A stretch of DNA of 7,641 nucleotides from Eubacteriales Family XIII. Incertae Sedis bacterium (GCA_031272745.1 JAISTF010000170.1:1-7641); one strand, 5' to 3'. Shown: positions 1 to 5,620, counted from the first letter of the stretch. A program made the numbers and translations. The notes: generated by a model from the letters alone, not told the origin.

Positions 1-1209
1 GCTTCCCTTATCAATATTGTCGGCGAGGACCGAGCTGAATCTCATCACCTCCCTGAGCCCGCTCCTACGCGCAATATCCGAAAATTCATGGACGAGCGGC
101 GTGTTGCCGGCGCGGATGCGCTCGCGCATGGCGACGAGCTCTTCATAGAGCTGCCGCTTGCCGCCGTCCCGTCTGTATGCGATGTAATCCTCCGTAATGC
201 GGTCGATGGCGCTCGTGATGACGAGGCCCGCGCCGAGCAGCAGGCCGAGCTTTCCGATGAAATCCGGAAAGTCGCGCTCGATCTGCCGGTGCGCCTCCGC
301 GATCTTTTTCTCGATCGACTTGAAACGCGCGTGGACGCAGATGGCCAAGGCGACCACGATCACAAGCATCTCCGCGAGGTGCCCCTTTTGCGCGGGCGCG
401 CGCCATTCGATGGAGAGGCCGTCCGGAGCATCCGCGTCCGGGTCTTCACCGGCACCCGCGCCCGAGCCCGAAAGGACCACAGCCGGCCCTTCGTCCGAAT
501 CGGACGCGGCGCTTGCGATCGCGCGGATATGGGCGCGCAGCGCCCCCGAGAAATCGAAGTCTTCGGGCGGCGGCCCGGGCACGAGCGCGATGGGCAGCGT
601 ATCCGAGACCGCGCCGATCCGCATCTCCGCGGTCAAAATGACGGGATCGCCGTCCGCATCCGCGTTGTTTCGCAGAGGATCCACGATCCCGTCCGCCGAG
701 ATCCGCTGCGCGTCGTCGGTGCGCCACGCGATGTCCGCGCCGCTCTTCGCGTCGTAGCGCGGCAGGGTCAGGTCGGCCCAAATACAATCCGCCGATGTGT
801 TCTCGCCGAGAATCTCCCGCGGCAGACGGCGCTTCAATTCCTCGATGCGTTCAAAGGACTCGTCCTCGTCCATCGCGCGCGGCCGCACCGTGAGCGTGAC
901 GTCTTCCGTCACTTCCGCGCCCTCGTACGTGGCGTACGCCTCGGCCGAGACCGCCTTTGTGCGCCCGCCCGGCTCCTCGCGCGCGAGATCGAGCGCCGGC
1001 TCTTCGCCCGAAAGCGCCTCCGACGCCCACAGCGCGACGATGAGCAGCAGGACGAGCGCGAGCGCGAGCACGATCGTCTTGTTTTGTTTTTTCACCTTCG
1101 CGATGAGCGCGTCCGCGCCCTGGTCGGCAAACGCCGCGCGGTACATCTCGCGCATCCGCGATTCGCTGCCGGTGAGGGCGTCCATGATATTGGAAAACAA
1201 TTGCTTCAT
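1..1209 (-). CDS. tadC: TadC-like pilus platform protein (T2SS-F family) with large extracytoplasmic insert; 3' end outside window
   Basis: 403 codons are visible and the frame is still open at the window's left edge. The ATG at 1209 lies 2 nt after the tadB stop, with a GAGGTG-type ribosome site inside the end of tadB, so the two are probably translationally coupled. Seen: a basic/amphipathic N-terminus (1-42), a hydrophobic segment (about 45-61), a long polar region (62-278), a second hydrophobic segment (about 281-292), then a cytoplasmic stretch with T2SS-F/TadC character (about 295-403: IERDFPDFIGKLGLLLGAG, followed by YEELVAMRERIRAGNTP). Known for the family: TadB and TadC form the inner-membrane platform on which TadA acts to assemble Flp/type IVc pili. 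The 62-278 region contains an Ig-like pattern (ADLTLP, then IAWRTDD, SADGIV, VILTAEM and LPIALV), like atrophied bacterial Ig domains; an insert this large is not part of classical TadC. The C-terminal membrane segments lie outside the window. The T2SS-F assignment is firm; the TadC label rests on gene order. Confidence 0.85.
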   Translation of the reverse strand, partial: MKQLFSNIMDALTGSESRMREMYRAAFADQGADALIAKVKKQNKTIVLALALVLLLIVALWASEALSGEEPALDLAREEPGGRTKAVSAEAYATYEGAEVTEDVTLTVRPRAMDEDESFERIEELKRRLPREILGENTSADCIWADLTLPRYDAKSGADIAWRTDDAQRISADGIVDPLRNNADADGDPVILTAEMRIGAVSDTLPIALVPGPPPEDFDFSGALRAHIRAIASAASDSDEGPAVVLSGSGAGAGEDPDADAPDGLSIEWRAPAQKGHLAEMLVIVVALAICVHARFKSIEKKIAEAHRQIERDFPDFIGKLGLLLGAGLVITSAIDRITEDYIAYRRDGGKRQLYEELVAMRERIRAGNTPLVHEFSDIARRSGLREVMRFSSVLADNIDKGS

Positions 1210-1211
1210 CT

Positions 1212-1943
1212 TCACACCTCGATCTCCATGATCTTGCTGCTCCAGAGAACCGACGCCGCGAGCGCGGCCAGCGCGCCGGCCATGAGCATCGTGCCGAAGA
1301 CCGTGTCGTACAGGCACGCGATGTAGTCCGGAGAGCTGAACCGCAAATACGCGAGGATCAGCAGCGGGATGCCCGCGAGCAGCTTCGCTTCGTACTGTTT
1401 TTGGGCCATCAGCATCTCGATTTCGCGGCGGATTGCCATCTTCTCGATGAGCACTTCGGCCGTGCGGTTGACGACCTTCACGATGTCTCCGCCCGTCGTC
1501 AGGCAGGTGTAGTAGACGTCCGCGAAATTGCGCGCGTCCTCGCTGCCGCTGCGGGTCGCGAAATCGAACAACACATCCCGCTCGCTCTCGCCGCCCTGCT
1601 CGATGCGTCGCACCATCTGCGCGACTTCGACGTTGATCGGCGCGTCCTCGCGATAGATGAGCAGCAGGTTTTCGCGCGCTTCACGGATCGCCTCGCCCAT
1701 ATGCCGGCCGGTCTGGAACGACGAGGACAGCGAGAGCAACAAGTCCTTGAACTCGACCGAGAGCTGCTTGCGCCGCCGCTCCGCGAGCATCTTTTTGTAG
1801 TGCCGCTCAAACGGGAACGCACCGGCGAAGAGGATGGCACAGGCAACGGCATTATTGAAAAAGAGGAAGCCGAGCACGACCGCGCCGCATGCGAACACCG
1901 CGAAATAGGTGAGCCTTTGTTTTTTTCCATAATCAATCGCCAT
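1212..1943 (-). CDS. tadB: TadB-like pilus assembly platform protein (T2SS-F family)
   Basis: A 243-residue inner-membrane protein, predicted to pair with TadC as the platform for Flp/type IVc pilus assembly and to contact the TadA ATPase. Seen: two closely spaced hydrophobic segments (about 12-44), a basic linker (46-60), a T2SS-F helical domain (about 61-180, starting LSVEFKDLLLSLSSSFQTGR, with GGDIVKVVNRTAEVL near 151-165), and two C-terminal membrane segments (about 186-203 and 212-234). This layout and length match short TadB/TadC-type proteins. The ATG at 1943 is preceded by a perfect GGAGGT 5 nt upstream (1949-1954), and the gene overlaps the tadA end by 11 nt, so coupling is likely. 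The downstream tadC begins 2 nt after the stop. Assignment as TadB rather than TadC follows the usual tadZ-A-B-C order, not a diagnostic residue. Confidence 0.9.
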   Translation of the reverse strand: MAIDYGKKQRLTYFAVFACGAVVLGFLFFNNAVACAILFAGAFPFERHYKKMLAERRRKQLSVEFKDLLLSLSSSFQTGRHMGEAIREARENLLLIYREDAPINVEVAQMVRRIEQGGESERDVLFDFATRSGSEDARNFADVYYTCLTTGGDIVKVVNRTAEVLIEKMAIRREIEMLMAQKQYEAKLLAGIPLLILAYLRFSSPDYIACLYDTVFGTMLMAGALAALAASVLWSSKIMEIEV

Positions 1944-3180
1944 CGCTGACCTCCATGTTTTTCAACAGGAGTTTCTCCCTGTTTTGCAGTTCCGATTTTT
2001 TCACGAGGCCGCGCCCCGGCTCCCACGCGTACAATGTCCGCAGGCCGACCTCGCCGTTTTCGATGCCCGTGACCTCGGCGACTTCGAGCAGGGTGCGCGC
2101 GCCGCCGGGCAGCCGCCCGAGATGCACCATGATGTCGATGCCCTCCGCAATCTGACGCCGGATGGCTTCGATCGGGAAATCGGCGGCCTGCAGGAACATC
2201 GCCTCGAGGCGGTAGAGCATGCCCCGCGGCGAGTTCCCGTGGCCGGTGGAAAGCGAGCCGTCGTGGCCCGTGTTCATGGCCTGGATCATGTCGATGACCT
2301 CTTCGCCGCGGACCTCGCCGACGATGATGCGGTTGGGTCTCATGCGCAGCGACGATTTGATCAGGTCTTTCATCGTGACCGCGCCCTTGCCCTGCGCGTT
2401 TTGCCCGCGGCATTCGAGGCGCACGAGGTTGCCGATGCCCATGATCTGCAGCTCGGCCGTGTCTTCTATGGTGACGATGCGCTCGTCCTTCGGGATGAAG
2501 TTTGAGAGCGCGTTGAGGAAGGTGGTCTTCCCCGAGCTTGTCCCGCCGCTTACAAAGATGTTGTAGGCGGCGCGGACAAGGCCGGTCAGGAAGGCTGCCA
2601 CCTCTTCCGTGATGGACCCGTAGGCGATGAGTTTGTCCATCGTGATGCGCGTCTCGGGAAACCGCCGGATGGTCAGGGCGGGGCCGCCGAGCGCGACGTT
2701 TTTGTATACGGCGTTGATACGCGAGCCGTCGAGCAGACGCGCGTCCAAGATCGGGGACAGCTCGTTGACCTCGCGGTGCACCTTCGCGGCGATGCGGCGG
2801 ATCACGTCTTCGAGCTCCTCCGTGCTTTCGAAATGCACGTCCGCACGGAACAGCTTGCCCGCGCGCTCGACGAAGACGCAGTCCTTGCCGTTCACCATGA
2901 TCTCCGTGACAGCGGGGTCGTCCGCGAGCGGCTGGATGACCGAGAGCTCGCAACGCGTCCGCGCGAAGACCGTGTCGGCCACGGCGATCTTGTCCTTGAC
3001 GGAAAGTGCCTCCGTTTCGAGCACCCGATGGCTGATGAAGTCCATGACTTCCGCGTCGGTCACTTCGTGGGCCGCCGTGCGCACGATTTCGCGCACCTGC
3101 TTGGTGAGCGCGCACTCGATCTGCTCGATGGCACCTTGCGTTTTGAGATTTTTTGCGGTTTTTGAAATTGCTGTTGACAT
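1933..3180 (-). CDS. tadA: TadA/CpaF-family pilus assembly ATPase
   Basis: A 415-residue cytoplasmic secretion ATPase of the PilT/VirB11 superfamily, predicted to form a hexamer that drives Flp/type IVc pilin polymerisation through TadB and TadC. Seen: an N-terminal helical region (1-80), the CpaF N-domain (about 81-180, including DPAVTEIMVNG at 88-98 and RINAVYKNVALGGPALTIRR), Walker A GGTSSGKTT (212-220), an Asp-box-like VTIEDTAEL (236-244), Walker B IIVGEVRGEE (285-294) and a His box MNTGHDGSLSTGHGNSP (302-318). All core catalytic motifs are intact and the length is normal for CpaF. The ATG at 3180 has an AAGGA site 7 nt upstream. It is 147 nt downstream of tadZ and overlaps tadB by 11 nt. 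The -35 box of a divergent plus-strand promoter overlaps its start codon, which may affect its expression. Confidence 0.97.
   Translation of the reverse strand: MSTAISKTAKNLKTQGAIEQIECALTKQVREIVRTAAHEVTDAEVMDFISHRVLETEALSVKDKIAVADTVFARTRCELSVIQPLADDPAVTEIMVNGKDCVFVERAGKLFRADVHFESTEELEDVIRRIAAKVHREVNELSPILDARLLDGSRINAVYKNVALGGPALTIRRFPETRITMDKLIAYGSITEEVAAFLTGLVRAAYNIFVSGGTSSGKTTFLNALSNFIPKDERIVTIEDTAELQIMGIGNLVRLECRGQNAQGKGAVTMKDLIKSSLRMRPNRIIVGEVRGEEVIDMIQAMNTGHDGSLSTGHGNSPRGMLYRLEAMFLQAADFPIEAIRRQIAEGIDIMVHLGRLPGGARTLLEVAEVTGIENGEVGLRTLYAWEPGRGLVKKSELQNREKLLLKNMEVSDGD
1949..1954 (-). promoter_or_regulatory. Ribosome-binding site of tadB inside the tadA 3' end
   Basis: A perfect GGAGGT lies 5 nt before the ATG at 1941-1943 and within the last codons of tadA. 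It fixes the tadB start and shows that tadB is translated from the same mRNA through an 11-nt gene overlap. Confidence 0.85.
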
Positions 3181-3201
3181 TGGGTTTTCCTTTGCTATAA
3201 T
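3174..3201 (+). promoter_or_regulatory. Strong extended -10 sigma-70-type promoter facing into the tadZ-tadA gap
   Basis: Consensus -35 TTGACA (3174-3179), a 16-nt spacer and consensus -10 TATAAT (3196-3201), with an extended -10 TG at 3193-3194. Both hexamers are perfect matches. The direction is opposite to the operon, and transcription would begin near 3207-3209 and run through the structured RNA candidate. The last two bases of the -35 box (3178-3179) fall within the tadA start codon (3178-3180) on the other strand, and the spacer covers the tadA Shine-Dalgarno site. Activity is inferred from sequence only. Confidence 0.7.
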
Positions 3202-3207
3202 GGTGAT

Positions 3208-3307
3208 GAGGAGCGGCTCGCCTGTGGTGGTTAGGCAGCTGAATCCCTCAAAGTATAGTTAACTGTGAGAATTAGCTGTCTTACCTTGTGAGGCGGCTAT
3301 TTCTTTT
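3208..3307 (+). ncRNA. Candidate structured antisense RNA between tadZ and tadA
   Basis: The start is placed about 7 nt after the TATAAT box and the end at a pyrimidine-rich run (TATTTCTTTT, 3298-3307). Seen: a long imperfect hairpin. Positions 3229-3240 pair with 3274-3285 (11 of 12 pairs, one of them G-U), capped by CTCA (3247-3250) with TGAG (3266-3269), and clamped outside by CGCCT (3219-3223) with AGGCG (3291-3295). A rod-like RNA ending in a U-rich run fits a short regulatory RNA. It is fully complementary to the leader between tadZ and tadA. The arrangement (strong promoter, rod RNA, overlap with the tail of a short basic reading frame) is reminiscent of antitoxin RNAs of type I toxin-antitoxin modules with short holin-like toxins; that resemblance is recalled, not searched. 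Alternative: a chance promoter plus a processing hairpin for the tad mRNA. Confidence 0.45.
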
Positions 3308-3328
3308 GCTTCCGCCTCCGGTTGTCAT
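3281..3328 (-). other. Possible 15-codon reading frame overlapping the tadZ stop
   Basis: An ATG (3326-3328) overlaps the tadZ stop by one base and opens a frame for MTTGGGSKRNSRLTR ending in TAA (3281-3283). The peptide has four basic residues, no hydrophobic segment and no recognised family. It could be a coupled leader peptide before tadA, or the leftover C-terminal tail of a type I toxin whose hydrophobic part is gone, given the antisense RNA candidate opposite it. It could also be chance. There is no independent Shine-Dalgarno evidence. Confidence 0.15.
3290..3318. repeat. Perfect 7-bp inverted repeat just after tadZ
   Basis: GAGGCGG (3290-3296) and CCGCCTC (3312-3318) flank a 15-nt loop. 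Neither strand has a U-run directly after the stem, so this is not a standard terminator. On the plus strand it competes with the outer clamp of the RNA candidate, because both use 3291-3295. On the minus strand it could stabilise the 3' end of tadZ mRNA or act as a processing site. Confidence 0.5.
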
Positions 3329-4344
3329 CAGGGCACGGTGCTGTCCTCCTCTTGCGGGGTCTCGCCGAGGATGCGGTCGCAGCACTGTTTGACCGCGAGG
3401 CCGAAAGCGTTTGCGAGGCCGACTTCCGTGCGGCCGCCGGCGCAGCGGATGTCCTCGTGGCAGACGGGGTTCACGAAGAGGAGCGTGCCGTCGTCGGTTT
3501 GCGCGGCCGGCATCCCTCCGCCTGCGGGGCGCTCGGGGCGGACTTCCACGAGCGCGGGGTCCGCGCCGTCGAGAAATTCCCGCAGAAAGCGCCGCCGCGT
3601 CCCAAAGTCGATGACGACCATGTCGAGCGCGAGGGCCCGTTTGAAATCGGCGATGGCGGCGAGCAGCGCCGGCGCGCCCAATGCGGACAGGCTGTTTGCG
3701 TCCGCGTCGGGCGCGAGCCGGTGCAGGCCGTAGCCGTCGGCGGGCGCCGCCGCGCGGGCCAGCGCAACGATGTCGGCGTCGACGGCCGCTGCCGCCGGCT
3801 TGTCCGAACGCAGGCGCAGATAATGGTAGAGAAACGCCTCCGCCCGCATCGCCGCGCCGCCGCTCGGCGCCAATGTCTGCGCTTCCGTCTCCGTCACGCA
3901 CAGATAGAGCGCGCGCCGCCCGCGATACCGTGTGAGCTCGCGCGCGATGCCGAGCGCGGTCACGCTCGCCCCGACGCCGCCGGCCTTCGCGTACACGCAG
4001 ACCAAGCCGTCGACCTCGCCCGCGAAAGCGAGCGGGGAACCGGTCCCTTGTTCGTTTTCGCGCTTTTCGAGCCGTTTTTCGGCGACGAACCGGCGGGCCT
4101 CCGCGAGCACCGCGGACACGCCGGCGCATTTCCGCTCGTCCGTGAGCGGGATGCAACGGTCGCAGGCAGCGCCGTCGACGCCGGTCGCAGACACACACAG
4201 GCACACATCGCAGGCCCGCGGGCAGTCCGCGCACCCTTCGCGCAGCGCCACCGCATAGCCCGGGTGGTCCACGGCCACGACGTGCGCAAACGCCTGCGCG
4301 TACCCTTTGTCCGTATCCATGATGCAAAGCGCCATCCGCTTCAT
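3328..4344 (-). CDS. tadZ: TadZ/CpaE-like ParA/MinD-family protein with cysteine-rich N-terminal domain
   Basis: A predicted 338-residue cytoplasmic/polar protein. TadZ and CpaE proteins position the Tad pilus machine and have an atypical receiver domain plus a MinD-like domain. Seen: an N-terminal receiver-like part (about 1-90: ALCIMDTDKGYAQAFAHVV), a charged linker (about 88-105), and a MinD-like domain with a deviant Walker A KAGGVGAS (120-127), in which A126 replaces the P-loop lysine while K120 is kept, and a Walker A'-like VVIDFG (243-248). Cysteines 38, 41, 45, 48, 50, 61, 64 and 73 form a dense cluster, unusual for this family. The ATG at 4344 is chosen because GGAGGAG sits 6 nt upstream (4351-4357) and because the earlier in-frame ATG at 4440 would lie before the predicted transcript start. 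An ATG at 4359 with its own AGGAG is an alternative. First gene of the tad operon; the next gene is tadA after 147 nt. Confidence 0.85.
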   Translation of the reverse strand: MKRMALCIMDTDKGYAQAFAHVVAVDHPGYAVALREGCADCPRACDVCLCVSATGVDGAACDRCIPLTDERKCAGVSAVLAEARRFVAEKRLEKRENEQGTGSPLAFAGEVDGLVCVYAKAGGVGASVTALGIARELTRYRGRRALYLCVTETEAQTLAPSGGAAMRAEAFLYHYLRLRSDKPAAAAVDADIVALARAAAPADGYGLHRLAPDADANSLSALGAPALLAAIADFKRALALDMVVIDFGTRRRFLREFLDGADPALVEVRPERPAGGGMPAAQTDDGTLLFVNPVCHEDIRCAGGRTEVGLANAFGLAVKQCCDRILGETPQEEDSTVP

Positions 4345-4350
4345 CGCCGT

Positions 4351-4357
4351 CTCCTCC
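4351..4357 (-). promoter_or_regulatory. Ribosome-binding site selecting the tadZ start
   Basis: GGAGGAG is placed 6 nt before the ATG at 4342-4344. It supports a 338-residue product over a 370-residue one starting at 4440. A second weaker site (AGGAG, 4 nt before the ATG at 4359) could give a product five residues longer. Confidence 0.7.
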
Positions 4358-4440
4358 ATGCTGCTCCTGCTGTGGCTTTTGGTTATTGACTGGGGCGCAT
4401 CGGGCGGCATATCCGCGTCCGTACGCCCTGTCTTTTCCAT

Positions 4441-4469
4441 ATCATATAGTTATTTCCATATAATGTCAA
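4441..4469 (-). promoter_or_regulatory. Promoter of the tad operon
   Basis: A perfect -35 TTGACA (4464-4469), a 17-nt spacer and -10 TATGAT (4441-4446; 5 of 6 consensus bases) lie in a local AT-rich island within GC-rich surroundings. The transcript would start near 4434, giving a leader of about 90 nt before tadZ. No transcription data are available; the call rests on hexamers, spacing and position. Confidence 0.8.
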
Positions 4470-4489
4470 CCCTTTTTCTGGAAATAACT
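4448..4489. promoter_or_regulatory. Operator-like inverted repeat around the tad promoter
   Basis: AGTTATTTCC (4448-4457) and GGAAATAACT (4480-4489) are perfect 10-bp inverted copies separated by 22 bp. One arm lies just upstream of the -35 box and the other inside the -35/-10 spacer. The arm centres are 32 bp apart, close to three helical turns, which would place two protein contacts on the same face of the DNA. This looks like a binding site for a dimeric regulator, probably a repressor because it overlaps the promoter. The regulator is not identifiable from this window. Confidence 0.6.
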
Positions 4490-4640
4490 TCTTAAATTTT
4501 CCTAAATCGGGATCCCTGTGTGATGGTCGTGACAGTTGCGGCGGCCCTCCTTGCGATGCTCCTTGCGGCGCCTATTGCGATTGCGCTGTCTTGCGCACAG
4601 CAACGAAAGAAGCCCCGCATTCCGAATGGCTCGGCTCATT
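4490..4640. other. Intergenic stretch with no supported gene
   Basis: Between the tad promoter and the repeat cluster I see no convincing gene. A plus-strand frame starting at 4520 encodes a hydrophobic segment but lacks a Shine-Dalgarno site and runs through the downstream repeats. A short tandem duplication of CTCCTTGCG with variation occurs around 4546-4568. Confidence 0.5.
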
Positions 4641-4671
4641 TGGACAAAAAATCGTTATTTGTGTGGAAATC
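4641..4671 (+). repeat. Intergenic repeat, copy 1 (direct)
   Basis: Pattern TGGAC-N9-TTATTTGTGTG followed by GAAATC. It shares the same spacing and most bases with copy 2 at 4693-4723, 52 bp downstream, and with inverted copy 3. The AT-rich composition differs from the surrounding coding DNA. Confidence 0.75.
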
Positions 4672-4692
4672 TTTGCAGAATGACTGCAATCA

Positions 4693-4723
4693 TGGACAAA
4701 AATCGCTTATTTGTGTGAAAATC
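4693..4723 (+). repeat. Intergenic repeat, copy 2 (direct)
   Basis: TGGAC-N9-TTATTTGTGTG followed by AAAATC. Aligned with copy 1, the first 10 and last 17 bases are nearly identical and the middle differs by a one-base slip. Its 3' half pairs with inverted copy 3. Confidence 0.75.
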
Positions 4724-4769
4724 GGACCTGCAAGAGGGAAATCGGCACACAAATAAGCTAAATTTGTCC
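4694..4769 (-). terminator. Possible terminator of mgtC formed by inverted repeat copies
   Basis: On the minus strand, GCTTATTTGTGTG (4746-4758) pairs perfectly with its complement at 4705-4717 across a 28-nt loop. The stem is followed by GATTTTTG, a short U-run. It lies about 100 nt past the mgtC stop. The stem is AT-rich and the loop large, so termination may be weak. The hairpin could instead simply result from the repeat family inserting in opposite orientations. Confidence 0.4.
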
Positions 4770-4770
4770 A
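4746..4770 (-). repeat. Intergenic repeat, copy 3 (inverted)
   Basis: On the minus strand this reads TGGAC-N9-TTATTTGTGTG, matching the core spacing of the two direct copies exactly. Together with copy 2 it forms an inverted pair of about 25 bp. Confidence 0.75.
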
Positions 4771-4796
4771 CACCCTTGATTGATTGCTCTACCGCT

Positions 4797-4833
4797 GGCG
4801 TCACGCGGACCGCACGAAGGCGTCATGCGGGCC
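4797..4833 (+). repeat. Short imperfect direct repeat downstream of mgtC
   Basis: GGCGTCACGCGGACC (4797-4811) recurs as GGCGTCATGCGGGCC (4819-4833), 13 of 15 bases identical with a 22-bp period. It lies between the mgtC stop and the hairpin repeats. No function is evident. Confidence 0.4.
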
Positions 4834-4870
4834 CTGCCGAAAGCAGCCGCGCCGACAGCGCAGCCAGCGC

Positions 4871-5572
4871 CTACAGCACCTCTACCACGTCGACGCCGGG
4901 CAGCCGCGCGACTTCCTCGACGAAGGTGTCGGCGTCGATGCCGGGGCGCAGGTTGATCGTGTAGTATGCGGAGACGCGCGCGTCGCGCGCCGATACGGAC
5001 GAGAGGGTCTTTTGCCGGATTTCGTTGCCGGCCGCCTCGATGCAGGCGAGCGCGCGCTTCTCCTCGTCGAGCGTCGCGGTCTCGATGTGCAGGCGGATTT
5101 GCCGCATATAACGGAAGAAGAACGCCTCGATGTACGGGAAGAGCGCGACGACGACCACGATGCAGAACGTCGTGAGGATCGCCGCGAAGTAGAAGCCGAT
5201 GCCGCACGCGAGGCCGATGATGCCGGCCGCCCAGAGGCCCGCCGCCGTCGTGATGCCGCGCAGCGTATGCTTGCCGGACATGAAGATCGAGCCGACGCCG
5301 AGGAAGCCGATGCCCGAGATGACGTTTGCGCCGAGCCGCGTGGGATCCATGCCGCTCATGCCGACCTGGTCGAACGCGAACTCGTTGATGAGCATCGCGA
5401 GACAGGCGCCGAGACAAAGCAGGATGTGCGTGCGCAGGCCGGCCGGATGGTTGCGCATGCCGCGCTCGAGCCCGATGATGCCGCCGAGGATGACGGCCAG
5501 CACGATGCGCGTGATGATGTCGACCGGCATCAACGGCGCGTCGTCGTAGATGGATGCAATGAATTCCGCCAT
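4871..5572 (-). CDS. MgtC/SapB-family membrane protein
   Basis: 233 residues. MgtC/SapB proteins are small integral membrane proteins linked in various bacteria to growth in low Mg2+, membrane-potential control and intracellular survival; the biochemical role is not settled. Seen: about four to five membrane segments in residues 17-153, with family motifs GGIIGLERGMRNHPAGLRTH (30-49), RLGANVISGIGFLGVGSIF (79-97) and LRGITTAAGLWAAGIIGLA (104-122), then a soluble C-terminal part (157-233), probably ACT-like as in MgtC relatives. The length is typical. The ATG at 5572 has a GGGGT-type site 7 nt upstream. The MATE gene ends 48 nt before it, with no terminator or promoter visible between, so co-transcription is likely. 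No Mg2+ leader of the Salmonella type can fit in the gap. Substrate and physiological role here are unknown. Confidence 0.93.
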   Translation of the reverse strand: MAEFIASIYDDAPLMPVDIITRIVLAVILGGIIGLERGMRNHPAGLRTHILLCLGACLAMLINEFAFDQVGMSGMDPTRLGANVISGIGFLGVGSIFMSGKHTLRGITTAAGLWAAGIIGLACGIGFYFAAILTTFCIVVVVALFPYIEAFFFRYMRQIRLHIETATLDEEKRALACIEAAGNEIRQKTLSSVSARDARVSAYYTINLRPGIDADTFVEEVARLPGVDVVEVL

Positions 5573-5620
5573 TTGACTTACCCCATATACCCTAAGAGTT
5601 CCAAATCCGGAAGTATTTTA

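Noticed and set aside
88..1326. Long plus-strand open frame (412 codons)
   Set aside because: It lies antisense to tadC and the end of tadB, is rich in Arg/Asp/His as expected for a GC-rich shadow frame, has no family resemblance, and the minus frame has clear T2SS-F and membrane features.
3252..3257. Minus-strand TATACT as a possible -10 box for tadA
   Set aside because: No acceptable -35 hexamer at 16-18 nt; the nearest candidate (AAGACA) is 19 nt away and weak. tadA is more simply transcribed from the tadZ promoter.
3322..4389. Plus-strand open frame of 355 codons opposite tadZ
   Set aside because: Arg/Ala/His-rich shadow of tadZ; the minus frame has recognisable MinD-like motifs and a good ribosome site.
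4520..4756. Plus-strand 78-codon frame with an N-terminal hydrophobic segment
   Set aside because: Tempting as a small membrane peptide, but it has no Shine-Dalgarno site or promoter, and its second half is made of the intergenic repeats. Not supported as a gene.
5573..5620. Possible promoter or Mg2+-sensing leader before mgtC
   Set aside because: Only 48 nt are available; a TATATG element lacks a matching -35 box, and there is no room for a known Mg2+ riboswitch.
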